A DNA stretch of 64,000 nt from Rufibacter sp. XAAS-G3-1 (GCF_013623775.1 NZ_JABFAM010000003.1:310001-374000); one strand, 5' to 3'. Numbered from the stretch's first letter, positions 25,817 to 34,134 are shown. A program made the numbers and translations. The notes: generated by a model not told the origin, from the sequence alone.

Positions 25817-26356
25817 GTGTCTAGAGTTTTAAGAGAAACTTTACTTTTTATCCTACTTGCAGTTGTATTTTCAAGCTGTACAAGGATAAATGTTCCTAAA
25901 GAAGCTAGGACAGATTTTGTAAATATTTTTGGTGAGGGAAGTTCTGAGACACCAATTTATAGTCTTGACAGCAGTAGCACCAACATTGGATATCTGTTCA
26001 ATCAGAAGCAAGATGACTCTCTCGCTAGGAGAACTAACTCCGATTTTCAATTAAAAATCAAGCAAATAAATGAAAAAAGGCTTCTAGTGCAGCTATGGAA
26101 TCAACAAGGCGATTCCCTAACAAAATTGGTAAAAGGAAAATACTCAGGAAAAGCCTTCAGGGTAAAAACTGGACTGTTTGTGAATGGGAATCCGCTTGTC
26201 TGGGGAATAGGCACAAGTGACAATATAATTGCTAAAAATAAAACTGGGGAACTAGTGATATATCACCACCGTGGCGGGTTTGGATTCTTTACCATTTTGC
26301 CAATTATGGGGGCAAGTAGCGGCTTGGATATTATAAGGCTAAGTAAAGTTGAATAA
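25817..26356 (+). CDS. Small lipoprotein, cassette 1, start affected by an A9 tract
   Basis: As written the best start is GTG 25817, giving MSRVLRETLLFILLAVVFSSC, a lipoprotein signal with Cys near residue 21, and 179 residues in all. A better start, ATG 25792 (MENINKKK), lies 4 bases after the cassette boundary but is out of frame because of nine A's at 25807-25815; eight would join it in frame to the same protein. The mature part (IKQINEKRLLVQLWNQQGDSL, GELVIYHHRGGFGFF) matches no family I know. The AT-rich codon use differs from neighbours, which fits its place in a probable gene-cassette array. Confidence 0.65.
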   Translation: MSRVLRETLLFILLAVVFSSCTRINVPKEARTDFVNIFGEGSSETPIYSLDSSSTNIGYLFNQKQDDSLARRTNSDFQLKIKQINEKRLLVQLWNQQGDSLTKLVKGKYSGKAFRVKTGLFVNGNPLVWGIGTSDNIIAKNKTGELVIYHHRGGFGFFTILPIMGASSGLDIIRLSKVE

Positions 26357-26367
26357 AAAACCACATT

Positions 26368-26436
26368 GCCCAACATTGTGTAAAAATTATGCGTCGGCCG
26401 ACGGCCTAGCACACTTTTTACACGAGACCGTTGTGC
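26368..26436 (+). repeat. attC-like recombination site after cassette 1
   Basis: This 69-base imperfect palindrome has GCCCAAC at the left and GTTGTGC at the right (6/7 complementary). The inner boxes TTGTGTAAAAA and TTTTTACACGA pair with one mismatch, and a GTCGGCCGAC core lies in the middle. Layout, length and end consensus (RYYYAAC...GTTRRRY) fit integron attC sites. The 3' half is shared with 27160-27201. Confidence 0.6.
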
Positions 26437-26480
26437 GTAAGTCGGAATTGAATGAAATCCCTAAATTAAAAGAGAATATA

Positions 26481-27152
26481 ATGATAGATTTTATATGTGA
26501 CATTCTTCCTAGATTACAGACAGAGGGATAGTTCAGGCAATTTAAGTTTATAAAAAAGTACATTTCGCTTCGACAGAAAACTGACTTTGGTTTTTATAAC
26601 ATAGAATTCTATCAACATAGAACTTATGATTTAGGACGGGATGAACCTGCGCTAAAAGTTTATCCTGTTTATGGAGTGCGGTTTGACATTTTATCAAAAT
26701 GGTTTGAAAAATTCAGCTTTAAGTCAATTTCTGACCAAAGAAACAATCTGACTGTCTTTGCTGACGGTAAAACTTTAGGGAATCAGGACGAATTTTATTT
26801 CCTTGATTCAGGAAAACATTTTGAGTATGACTACTCTAATTTCAAAGAAAGAATAATAAACATAAGCTCAGCCTTTTTCTCCAAATACAAGACTGTAGAC
26901 AATTATTACATCAATGACGTGTTGCCTGTCCTTAACAAGGAACGCTCGATGAGTGATGTTGGAGCGGATTGGATTTTTGAATATTTAGCAGCAGTAAAAC
27001 TTTGCCAATTTGAGAGGTACGATGAAATGGTTGCCATATTGAAAGAGCAAATTCAATTCATGAATAATAGAAATGAACCAAATGTTTCATCGTACAAAGA
27101 CATGTTTGAAATTGTTTTCAAAGAATTAAAAACAGTTAAGTTAGGCAAATAA
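26481..27152 (+). pseudogene. Cassette 2 gene with an in-frame nonsense codon
   Basis: ATG 26481 opens a frame that runs to 27152 (223 codons) but is cut by TAG at 26529-26531, codon 17. Beyond it the frame stays open (FRQFKFIKKYISLRQ and on through DILSKWFEKFSF, WIFEYLAAVKLCQFERYDEMV). Downstream reinitiation at GTG 26676 would give 158 residues. No family is recognised. The gene is probably inactive or expressed only as the shorter product. It lies between two attC-like sites and is AT-rich like its neighbours. Confidence 0.6.
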
Positions 27153-27154
27153 GA

Positions 27155-27201
27155 AAGAACGGTCGACGGCCTAGCACGTTGTTTACACGAGGCCGTTGCC
27201 A
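27155..27201 (+). repeat. Partial attC-like site after cassette 2
   Basis: GGTCGACGGCCTAGCAC, TTTACACGAGGCC and the right core GTTGCCA (27195-27201) repeat the 3' half of the site at 26368-26436. The left half-site with RYYYAAC is missing, so this site may be truncated. Confidence 0.5.
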
Positions 27202-27230
27202 GTAAGTAGAGATTTCCAAACAATTTACAT

Positions 27231-27998
27231 ATGTCAATAACAAGTGAGCCCGAACTTATTGGAATGCAAAGAATAAGTGAAGTTGTTGCGTTAACCCTGA
27301 AGGAAATGCGGAACTATGCTAAACCAGGTATGACAACCAAAGAGCTGGACAACTTTGGCGGGCAACTACTCTTGAAATATGGGGCAAAGTCAGCACCTGC
27401 AGTAACGTATAACTTCCCGGGTTGGACTTGTATCAGCCTAAACAGTGAAATTGCCCACGGAATACCTTCTGCCACCAAACTAATGCAAGAAGGTGATTTA
27501 ATTAACGTTGATGTTTCTGCGGAACTGGATGGTTACTGGGCAGACAACGGGGGCTCATTCGTGTTAGGGAAAGATGTAAACAACCATCAACCTCTGGTAG
27601 ACGCTTCCAAAAGAATCTTACAGAAGGCCATCAACAACATTCAAAGCGGAGTTCGGATTGCTGAGATTGGGCGACTAATTGAAAGTGAAGCCAAAAAATC
27701 AGGATTTAAAGTAATTAAGAACTTAACAGGTCATGGAATTGGAAGAAGATTACATGAGGAACCACATGAAATAGCCAACTATTACGATAAATTTAATTTA
27801 ACAAGGTTTAGAAAAAATTCAGTGGTAGCCATTGAGACTTTTATATCTACTACTTCAACAATGGCAAATACCCTAAAGGATGGGTGGACTTTAGTGGGCA
27901 ACAAAGGAGGGTTTGTAACGCAACATGAACATACCATAGTAGTGACAGATGGAAAGCCCATTATCTTGACAGAAATGAATGAAGTTTGGAGCTATTGA
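27231..27998 (+). CDS. map: Type I methionine aminopeptidase, cassette 3
   Basis: The 255-residue enzyme removes the initiator Met from new proteins. The fold and metal ligands are all visible: Asp in LINVDVSAELDGYWADNGGSF (both aspartates), His in LTGHGIGRRLHEEPH, Glu in VVAIETFIS, and Glu in TQHEHTIVV. The canonical GDT around the second Asp is ADN here, a mild deviation. It is likely an accessory copy, because it sits in the AT-rich cassette block bounded by attC-like sites rather than with ribosomal genes. It starts 30 bases after the preceding half-site. Confidence 0.92.
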   Translation: MSITSEPELIGMQRISEVVALTLKEMRNYAKPGMTTKELDNFGGQLLLKYGAKSAPAVTYNFPGWTCISLNSEIAHGIPSATKLMQEGDLINVDVSAELDGYWADNGGSFVLGKDVNNHQPLVDASKRILQKAINNIQSGVRIAEIGRLIESEAKKSGFKVIKNLTGHGIGRRLHEEPHEIANYYDKFNLTRFRKNSVVAIETFISTTSTMANTLKDGWTLVGNKGGFVTQHEHTIVVTDGKPIILTEMNEVWSY

Positions 27999-28011
27999 AA
28001 GTTAAAACTGA

Positions 28012-28070
28012 TGCTAACCATGGGTAAACGTTACTCTCAGCTTCGTCGTCACTTACACAAAACGTTAGCA
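28012..28070 (+). repeat. attC-like recombination site after cassette 3
   Basis: This 59-base imperfect palindrome has TGCTAAC at the left and GTTAGCA at the right, perfectly complementary. The inner boxes TGGGTAA and TTACACA pair at 6 of 7, with unequal spacers of the kind that give attC its extrahelical bases. It closes the three-gene array. Confidence 0.6.
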
Positions 28071-28100
28071 GTAAACCTTAACAGATGTAGCCTAACATGA

Positions 28101-28150
28101 AGAAAAGACCTTGCAAACGACTTCAAAGTTCGCTTACAGGGTCTTTTCAG
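28101..28150. terminator. Hairpin between methionine aminopeptidase and fabV
   Basis: GAAAAGACC pairs with GGTCTTTTC around a partly paired loop, and could end transcription from either side. A second short hairpin (GAGGACA...TGTCCTC) follows at 28152-28186. Confidence 0.5.
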
Positions 28151-28200
28151 GAGGACACATAGACTTTTGAATCTATCTGTCCTCAGTTAAGAGAAGCAGC

Positions 28201-29391
28201 TTACACCAAACCCGGTACTTCCACTACTTCGTTCACCTCTTTTTCATAGTCAACCCCGGCAACCTCAAACCCGAACAGGTGGAAGAAGTCGGTTTTGTAG
28301 CCGTTCAGGTCGCCAAGGGTGGGTAAGGTTTCGGTGGTGGCTTGCTCCCAGAGAGCCGCTACTTCTGCCTGCACATCGTCGCGCATTTCCCAATCATCAA
28401 TCCTGATTCTGCCTTTCTCGTCCACCGTTACTTCGCCGCCGGTGTATAATCTTTCCTGGAACAATCGGTGGATCTGCTCAATGGTGCCTTCATGGATTCC
28501 TTTCGCTTTCATCACCTTGTAGAGCAACGAGATGTACAACGGAATCACCGGAATGGCCGAGCTGGCCTGCGTTACCAAGGCCTTGTTCACCGACACGTAC
28601 GCTTTTCCGTTCAGGTCTTTCAGGGAATCAGTGATGGAGAAAGCGGTCGCTTCCAGGTGGTCTTTGGCGCGGCCAATGGTTCCTTTGCGGTACACGGCTT
28701 CGGTGAGGGCCGGCCCAATATACGAGTAGGCCACGGTGGTGGCACCAGCAGCCAGCAAATCTGCGGCTTTTAAAGCGTCTATCCACATGGCCCAGTCTTC
28801 GCCGCCCATCACCGCTACGGTGTTCTCAATATCTTCTTCCGAGGCAGGTGTGATGCTTACCTCAGAGACATTGCCGGTATGGAAATCGACGGTTTTGTTG
28901 GAGAAAGTCTGCCCAATTGGTTTCAGCACCGAGTTGTGCACCACGCCGGTTTTGGGGTGTACCCTGCGGGGCGAAGCCAGACTATAAATTACCAGGTCCA
29001 CTTGGCCCAAATCGGCTTTGATCAGGTCAAGCGTTTTCTGCTTGATTTCGTCAGAGAAGGCATCACCGTTAATGCTTTTGGCGTAGAGACCGGCTTCATG
29101 GGCTTGTTTCTCAAACGCGGCGGTGTTGTACCACCCCGGTGAACCCGGCTTCCCTTCGGCCGATGGTTTTTCAAAGTAGACCCCAATAGTGGCGGCGTTG
29201 GCCCCAAAAGCGCTGGTGATTCTGGAGGCTAAGCCAAAGCCGGTGGATGCGCCTATGACTAATACCTTTTTAGGCCCGTCTACCGGCCCTTTAGATGTCA
29301 CATAGTTGATCTGGTTCACTACATTCTGTTCGCATCCTTTGGGATGGGAGGTTAGGCAGATAAAGCCGCGTACTCTGGGCGTAATAATCAT
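28201..29391 (-). CDS. fabV: Trans-2-enoyl-ACP/CoA reductase FabV
   Basis: The 396-residue enzyme carries out the last, NAD(P)H-dependent reduction of each fatty-acid elongation round. Family marks are MIITPRVRGFICLTSHPKGCEQNV at the start, the Rossmann motif VLVIGASTGFGLASRI, DLVIYSLASPRRVHP, and the catalytic pair in YSYIGPALTEAVYRKGTIGRAK (Tyr with Lys nine residues on). Length is typical. FabV is insensitive to triclosan in known cases. It is monocistronic; the promoter region is AT-rich but no clean -7 box is seen. Confidence 0.96.
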   Translation of the reverse strand: MIITPRVRGFICLTSHPKGCEQNVVNQINYVTSKGPVDGPKKVLVIGASTGFGLASRITSAFGANAATIGVYFEKPSAEGKPGSPGWYNTAAFEKQAHEAGLYAKSINGDAFSDEIKQKTLDLIKADLGQVDLVIYSLASPRRVHPKTGVVHNSVLKPIGQTFSNKTVDFHTGNVSEVSITPASEEDIENTVAVMGGEDWAMWIDALKAADLLAAGATTVAYSYIGPALTEAVYRKGTIGRAKDHLEATAFSITDSLKDLNGKAYVSVNKALVTQASSAIPVIPLYISLLYKVMKAKGIHEGTIEQIHRLFQERLYTGGEVTVDEKGRIRIDDWEMRDDVQAEVAALWEQATTETLPTLGDLNGYKTDFFHLFGFEVAGVDYEKEVNEVVEVPGLV

Positions 29392-29546
29392 ATAAAGCTG
29401 GTTTAACAGTTAAATCAGTTGGTAGGAATGACTGTTGCAGATGTAAATTTGCAATTTTATTTACAAAACCCACCAGAAAGACTTCTTTGGTGTGCGCTTG
29501 CTTTGTCAGGCGCTGTGTTTCTTGTTTATGGCCTCTGGTTCGGGCT

Positions 29547-30269
29547 TCAGCCCTCCACCTGCTTTTCCACCTTCCGGCCAAGCCGCTGCTGGAGTTTGTT
29601 CAGCAGATAAATAGCCATGATAAGCCAGAAAATACCCGCCGCCCACCCGGCCAGCACATCTGATGCGTAATGCACGTTCAGGTACACCCGGCTAAAGCCG
29701 ATGAGGAATATCAAAATACCTATTAGAATTGAAATCAGCCATTTTAGCCAGACTTGCCGCACATTAGTCCAGACCAGGTATACCAGTAAACCCCAGAACG
29801 CTCCGCCAATCATGGCGTGGCCACTGGGGAAACTGTTGCCGTTCTGTTCTAAAAAAGCAGTCTCGGGCCGGGGCCGGCCGAAAAACAGCTTCATGCTTTG
29901 GTTAAAGAGCGTGGTAGTAGCGGCGATGGTGATGATCTTAAGAGAGTAAAACCGCCATTTCTTGAAAATCAGGAAAACGAACGCCAAACCCAGTGACCCG
30001 AAGATGAGAAAATTCTTAGACCCAAAAAACGTGACAAAGTACATGGCCTGGGTGGTCTCGGGTGTCGTGATTTCCCTGGCTAGGGCGAAGGCCGCCTGGT
30101 CTAAGTCTTTCTCCTGCTCTACAAACACCACCGTCGCCATCCAGAAAAACAGGAAGGCAGAGCCCACAAACACCAGCCACGCAATGACCATTTGCAGCGT
30201 GACCACCGCCAGGAAAGCACCCGCTTTCTTACTTGTCTGTTCTCCGTTCTCCTGCATAGGCTCCTGCAT
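29547..30269 (-). CDS. PAP2 family lipid phosphatase (paralog 1)
   Basis: The 240-residue membrane protein has six hydrophobic segments. It carries the three PAP2 motifs: KLFFGRPRP, NSFPSGHAM, and SRVYLNVHYASDVLAG, with the catalytic His in the last two. It would dephosphorylate lipid phosphates such as undecaprenyl diphosphate or phosphatidic acid at the outer face of the inner membrane. ATG 30269 (MQEPMQENG) is preferred, though the frame is open to ATG 30317. A clear paralog lies at 32754-33473, also on the minus strand, with similar helices and motifs. Confidence 0.9.
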   Translation of the reverse strand: MQEPMQENGEQTSKKAGAFLAVVTLQMVIAWLVFVGSAFLFFWMATVVFVEQEKDLDQAAFALAREITTPETTQAMYFVTFFGSKNFLIFGSLGLAFVFLIFKKWRFYSLKIITIAATTTLFNQSMKLFFGRPRPETAFLEQNGNSFPSGHAMIGGAFWGLLVYLVWTNVRQVWLKWLISILIGILIFLIGFSRVYLNVHYASDVLAGWAAGIFWLIMAIYLLNKLQQRLGRKVEKQVEG

Positions 30270-30460
30270 TGTTTCCCCGTTTGTACGCAAGAAGCCCCCC
30301 TGTAAGATACAAGCCACATTGAAGCTACAGGAAGGAAGCAGATTTAAGAAAGGTAATTGAACAGAAAACTATCCCCTCTCCCTGTTCCCTGAAAGAACCT
30401 CGGTGGTGAACGGTAAGGGCGTTTATGTACCGTTTTTCCAGTTTGCTTACATTAGCGAGG

Positions 30461-30709
30461 TTATGCCACGTGTTTCTTTTCTGCAGGCAATTCCCGTAAG
30501 AAGTTAGGGCAGATGTCATATCCGTTATGCCACTCAAGCCCGCCCCCTGACTCAATTGTTACCTTGCAGAAGTTATCAGCCTCAAGTAGTTCTTTGGTAA
30601 ACCCTTGACCAATCAATGGCCTGATGTTTACAACCTTCTCATGTCCGTCGTTAAACTTCACCCAGATATGGTAATTGCTCAAGATCTCGAACTCGATTAC
30701 TTCGCTCAT
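30461..30709 (-). CDS. DUF2442 domain protein
   Basis: The 82-residue protein matches DUF2442: YHIWVKFNDGHEKVVNIRPLI, FCKVTIESGGGLEWHNGYDICPNFL. DUF2442 genes commonly follow a DUF4160 gene in two-gene units that look like toxin-antitoxin pairs (family knowledge; activity unproven). Here the DUF4160 partner lies 10 bases upstream on the same strand and carries a stop codon, so this gene may be an orphan remnant. Confidence 0.8.
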   Translation of the reverse strand: MSEVIEFEILSNYHIWVKFNDGHEKVVNIRPLIGQGFTKELLEADNFCKVTIESGGGLEWHNGYDICPNFLRELPAEKKHVA

Positions 30710-30719
30710 GGCTGTCAGA

Positions 30720-30980
30720 CTACTTTAACGGTTCAATTTTATCCAGTTTGGCAGGTATCTGGGCTTTCTCCCAGTTAGCGATCAATTCGTCTTTATGCAG
30801 AGAAGCCCATTCAAGGACTAAAGCATGTGCTCTGTTCGGCAAAGTCTAGGCTATTCTATCTAACGTTTTTATGTCGTACTCTGCTTTGCAACTTTCATAC
30901 TCCGCATGGAAGTGGGGCGGGTTATGGTCGCTAAAATACATTTTTATAATTATCCCATAGAACCTGCTTAACTCTGGCAT
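30720..30980 (-). pseudogene. DUF4160 protein interrupted by a nonsense codon
   Basis: Reading the minus strand from ATG 30980 gives MPELSRFYGIIIKMYF, SDHNPPHFHAEYESCKAEYD, IKTLDRIA, then TAG (codon 45, 30846-30848), and continues in frame with TLPNRAHALVLEWASLHKDE to a natural stop at 30722-30720. Sequence and length match DUF4160. The gene was evidently intact until recently and partners the DUF2442 gene downstream. Confidence 0.8.
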
Positions 30981-31105
30981 TTTTATTTAATGATACGAAA
31001 GAGTAGCTTTTTGATTTTCATAAGTTAGGATAATTTAAAGTAGGGCTGTCCTCCTACTGCATCACCTATTTTCAACCACGCGTACTGCCTCTTCCAAGAA
31101 ACAAG

Positions 31106-31558
31106 TTAATACCTAAACGCCTTCACCGTCAGGTAAGAATCCAGGAGGTGCGTATCAAGGTCGTATTTATGGTTGTAAAGCGACAGTTCCAGGCTTTTAC
31201 CCTTCATCTTACCAACAATAGTTGCAGTGCACAGGCAACGGCTATCTGAGAAATAATCATAGAGGCTGTCCTTGGCGGCCGTTACCTTTAGGTTTCTCCT
31301 GAGTTGCTTGCCGTTGGGCAAAATCATAGTCACGCTCAGCTTCTTCTTGTCTTGTCCGTTCCGGAAGATGGAAACAAACACATTTGCATAGGAAGTGTCT
31401 TTTCTGGCCCCAGACAGATTATAAGGCTCAAAGTTCTCTTCCGCCGACGCACTGTAGGAGCCCACATATCTGGCCGCATAATCTGGGTCTGCGTCCTCCC
31501 GGCAGGAAGACATAAGAAAGCAGAAGACAAGAAAAAGGGAGGACAGTATGTTTTTCAT
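31106..31558 (-). CDS. Lipoprotein of unknown function
   Basis: The 150-residue protein starts MKNILSSLFLVFCFLMSSC, a lipoprotein signal with Cys19, followed by an acidic linker (REDADPD) and a beta-rich domain (YVGSYSASAEENFEP, KKLSVTMILPNGKQL, LELSLYNHKYDLDTH). I chose ATG 31558; the longer frame to 31756 overlaps the upstream lipoprotein gene. It is the second gene of a pair with 31626-32411, whose product starts with a nearly identical signal peptide. No known family. Confidence 0.75.
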   Translation of the reverse strand: MKNILSSLFLVFCFLMSSCREDADPDYAARYVGSYSASAEENFEPYNLSGARKDTSYANVFVSIFRNGQDKKKLSVTMILPNGKQLRRNLKVTAAKDSLYDYFSDSRCLCTATIVGKMKGKSLELSLYNHKYDLDTHLLDSYLTVKAFRY

Positions 31559-31625
31559 GTGTTTTGTAGAAATCAGCTTATAAACGCTGTAAAGCGTCAG
31601 CCTTCGTGCCAGCAAGCTCACCCTG

Positions 31626-32411
31626 TCACAGCATGGCGTACTCCAGCTTTTGCCAGAACCCGTCATAATGGATTTCGGTAGGCAAGCCCTCCGCATTGTA
31701 TGTATACACAAGCGGGATAACTTCTTCCCGGGCACTCCCGCCCACACTATTATCAAAATTGGTAGTTCTTAGCTCTGTGGGGTTATTGGGGCTTAGATAA
31801 GAGATGAAGTTCCAACTTCCGGCATTGGTGAAACGCGTGGGGCTACTGTAAATGCCGATGGGGGAGCCTATCCCCTGCAAGGGATTGCGCTTGGTGTCAT
31901 ACGTTACCTCTATGAGATAAGACCTGAACCCAAGCTCACCGGTGTAAAGAGAGGTATAGTAGCCTTCCTGCCTGATCACATTGCCCGCGGCATCATAGGT
32001 GAGCAGCGTGGCCCCGCCGCCTTCGCCGTTCACCCTTGTGATACGCCCCTGGGCGTCATGCTCGAAAGTAGCAATGTCAGCGGGTCGGTCTGGGTTAAGC
32101 GGGAATCTTCTGGTGGCTCCTGTCAGTTTTCCGGCCGCGTCATAGGTGAAGGTTTCGCTCACCCCATCATCTGCGGCAGAGGTTAGGCGGCCGTTTTTAT
32201 CATAGAAATGCCTGATTCGGTCAAAGTCCGTTAGAAGGCCTTTTCCGTTGTAGGCGAACGTATGGGTCATGAAAGGTTCGGCCCGGCTATCAAGATAGAT
32301 GGTGGTTTTGGAGAGACGGAGCTGTGGTGGCAATCTCTCCTCTTCCTCCTCATTGCAGGAGAATACCAGTAGGGAAAGAAGCAGAAAAAGGAAGGGTAAA
32401 ATGTTCTTCAT
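31626..32411 (-). CDS. YD-repeat lipoprotein
   Basis: The 261-residue protein has a lipoprotein signal (MKNILPFLFLLLSLLVFSC) and an acidic linker NEEEEE. It then carries RHS/YD-type repeats: HFYDKNGRLTSAADD, FTYDAAGKLTGATRR, FEHDAQGRITRVNGE, LTYDAAGNVIRQEGY, YTYNAEGLPTEIHYD. Bacteroidetes carry many such short surface YD proteins (DUF4595-like) of unknown role. It is too short to be a toxin-delivering RHS protein. The downstream lipoprotein gene follows after 67 bases. Confidence 0.8.
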   Translation of the reverse strand: MKNILPFLFLLLSLLVFSCNEEEEERLPPQLRLSKTTIYLDSRAEPFMTHTFAYNGKGLLTDFDRIRHFYDKNGRLTSAADDGVSETFTYDAAGKLTGATRRFPLNPDRPADIATFEHDAQGRITRVNGEGGGATLLTYDAAGNVIRQEGYYTSLYTGELGFRSYLIEVTYDTKRNPLQGIGSPIGIYSSPTRFTNAGSWNFISYLSPNNPTELRTTNFDNSVGGSAREEVIPLVYTYNAEGLPTEIHYDGFWQKLEYAML

Positions 32412-32530
32412 GGACTAAGGACACCTGGGGTTAGCGCTTCTAAGTACGTCAAATTCTAAGACATTATCTTACGGCTGCATCGTTCTCTTCCTGCCTAATC
32501 CCAATTTTCAATCAGTTGACGCACACCAAA

Positions 32531-32568
32531 AGAAAAAGGCCTTATAACTGCTTACGTTACAAGGCCTC
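32531..32568 (-). terminator. Terminator after tRNA-Leu
   Basis: On the minus strand GAGGCCTTG pairs with the AAGGCCTTTTT arm around a loop, followed by a T-rich run. It lies 14 bases past the tRNA 3' end. Confidence 0.7.
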
Positions 32569-32581
32569 TTCTATTTTTATG

Positions 32582-32663
32582 TGCGCTGGGGGAGAGTCGA
32601 ACTCCCACGCCCGAAAGCGCTGCCACCTGAAGACAGTGCGTCTACCAATTTCGCCACCAGCGC
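32582..32663 (-). tRNA. tRNA-Leu (anticodon CAG)
   Basis: The 82-base gene reads 5' to 3' on the minus strand. The acceptor stem is GCGCTGG/CCAGCGC with discriminator A. The D arm is GGCGAAATTGGTAGACGC, the anticodon stem CTGTC/GGCAG with loop TTCAGGT (anticodon CAG), the long variable arm is typical of class II tRNAs, and the T arm is GGGAGTTCGACTCTCC. The CCA tail is not encoded. Confidence 0.95.
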
Positions 32664-32694
32664 ATCTAATGCCCCTTTGTTGCCTTAGGGAGCA

Positions 32695-32723
32695 CAAAAA
32701 TACTACTTTTTCTTTAACTGCAA
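32695..32723 (-). promoter_or_regulatory. Promoter for tRNA-Leu
   Basis: On the minus strand TTTG (-33), an 18-base spacer and TATTTTTG (32702-32695) match the Bacteroidetes consensus. It sits about 32 bases before the tRNA 5' end. Confidence 0.6.
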
Positions 32724-32753
32724 ACCCCCGCCACAAAATTGCAGAAAAAAATT

Positions 32754-33473
32754 TCAGGGTACGGGTGGCTCTTCCCCTTTCACCACGGGGTGTAGGTTGC
32801 GCTTAGAGAACTTCTCCATCTTGTTCAGCACAAAGAGCGCCAGAATCACCCAACCCAATCCGGCCGCCAGTCCGGCCACCACATCGGTGGCGTAGTGCAC
32901 GTGCAGGTACACCCGGCTAAAGCCGATAAACAGAATGAGCAGAGAGAGCAGCGTAATCAGCAGAAAGCGCCAGGCGGGCTCTTTCACGTTCTTCCAGACC
33001 AGGTAAATAAGCAGTCCGTAAAAAGAGGCGCTAATCATGGCGTGCCCGCTGGGGAAACTCAAGCCGTAGGAATCTACCAGATGCGGCACCAGCGGCCGGG
33101 GCCGGTTGAACAGGTACTTCAAGATCAAGTTCAACGTGATGCTGCCCACCGCAATCACCGGCACTTTCAGCGAGTACCATTTGTGCTTCTTCACAAACAG
33201 GAAATACCCAATCAGCATGAGCCCGGCCCCTGAGATGAAGTTGCGCGAAGCCAGAAACGTGATGCCTTTGATGAACTCGGTGAGGGCGGGGGTGGCGCGG
33301 GCATCAGCCCAGGCGAACGCCCGGCTGTCAAACTTCAGTTCCCGGCCCGGCAACACCTCCTTGGCCAGCCAGAAAAACAACACCAGGCACAGAATAAACA
33401 CCGACCAGGTGACCACCAACTCTACCGTAAACAAAGCGGTACCCGCCACAATTTTCCGCAGTCTTTTTCTCAT
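32754..33473 (-). CDS. PAP2 family lipid phosphatase (paralog 2)
   Basis: The 239-residue paralog of 29547-30269 has KYLFNRPRP, LSFPSGHAM and SRVYLHVHYATDVVAG as the three PAP2 motifs and the same six-helix plan. N-terminal MRKRLRKIVAG is followed by a long membrane helix. Two copies within 4 kb suggest local duplication, with tRNA-Leu and two lipoprotein genes now in between. The substrate is likely a lipid phosphate at the periplasmic face. Confidence 0.91.
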   Translation of the reverse strand: MRKRLRKIVAGTALFTVELVVTWSVFILCLVLFFWLAKEVLPGRELKFDSRAFAWADARATPALTEFIKGITFLASRNFISGAGLMLIGYFLFVKKHKWYSLKVPVIAVGSITLNLILKYLFNRPRPLVPHLVDSYGLSFPSGHAMISASFYGLLIYLVWKNVKEPAWRFLLITLLSLLILFIGFSRVYLHVHYATDVVAGLAAGLGWVILALFVLNKMEKFSKRNLHPVVKGEEPPVP

Positions 33474-33639
33474 AGTGTCTCTTCAGGGAGCCCGCCGTTT
33501 CAGGCATGTTTCCAGGAAACGGCTCTTAAACAACAAGATTCCTACAGTACGTAACGGGCAAGGCTGGTGTTGGGAAGGCCGCGCAGGGCAACCCTCCCCG
33601 CTAAAAACAGTATGATGCCCATAGGCCAAAACCAAACCC

Positions 33640-34134
33640 ATGAAACCAGACGAACTGACCCAACTCATCCTGAAACTGAAGGACAAGAACCTCACCCTGG
33701 CTTTCGCCGAAAGCTGTACCGCCGGGAGCCTGGCCGCCGCCATGAGCGAAGCCACCGGCACCACAGACGTCTTTCTGGGCAGCATGGTCACGTACAGCGA
33801 GCTAGCCAAGACCAAAGTACTGGGCGTCAAAGCCGAAACCCTCAAACTATACACCGCCGAGAGCCAGCAAACCACCAACGAGATGGTGCAGGGCCTCCAC
33901 AAGCTCCTGAAAGCCGACGTGTGCGTAGCCGTCACCGGACTCTTCGGCCAGGGTGCCTCAGAAACCGCCGAGAAACCCGTTGGCACCACCTTCGTGTCCA
34001 TCCTCTTCAAAGAGAAAGTAGAGGAATACCGCGAAGTCTTCAAAGGCGATGCCCAGAAAATGCGCCAACAGACCGAGGATTTCATCTTCCACAAACTGAA
34101 CGACACGGTAGACCGGCACTTCCAACATCAGTAA
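33640..34134 (+). CDS. pncC: Nicotinamide-nucleotide amidohydrolase (CinA C-terminal domain family)
   Basis: The 164-residue protein is a stand-alone CinA C-terminal domain, which deamidates NMN to NaMN in pyridine nucleotide recycling. Motifs are FAESCTAGSLAAAMSEATG (AESCTGG-like, catalytic Ser), FLGSMVTYSELAKTKVLGV, and AVTGLFGQGASETAEKPVGTTFVSI where most homologues have TGIAGPGG. That altered loop may affect activity or mark a divergent subgroup. It stands alone. Confidence 0.85.
   Translation: MKPDELTQLILKLKDKNLTLAFAESCTAGSLAAAMSEATGTTDVFLGSMVTYSELAKTKVLGVKAETLKLYTAESQQTTNEMVQGLHKLLKADVCVAVTGLFGQGASETAEKPVGTTFVSILFKEKVEEYREVFKGDAQKMRQQTEDFIFHKLNDTVDRHFQHQ

Noticed and set aside
26349-26531. 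60-residue frame after cassette 1
   Set aside because: It reads through the attC-like palindrome; only its last 17 codons from ATG 26481 belong to the broken cassette 2 gene.
31626-32411. RHS toxin delivery protein
   Set aside because: Only about five short YD repeats in a 261-residue lipoprotein, with no core cage or toxin domain.
33483-34106. 207-residue minus-strand frame opposite pncC
   Set aside because: Serine-rich antisense frame; pncC on the other strand has clear motifs.
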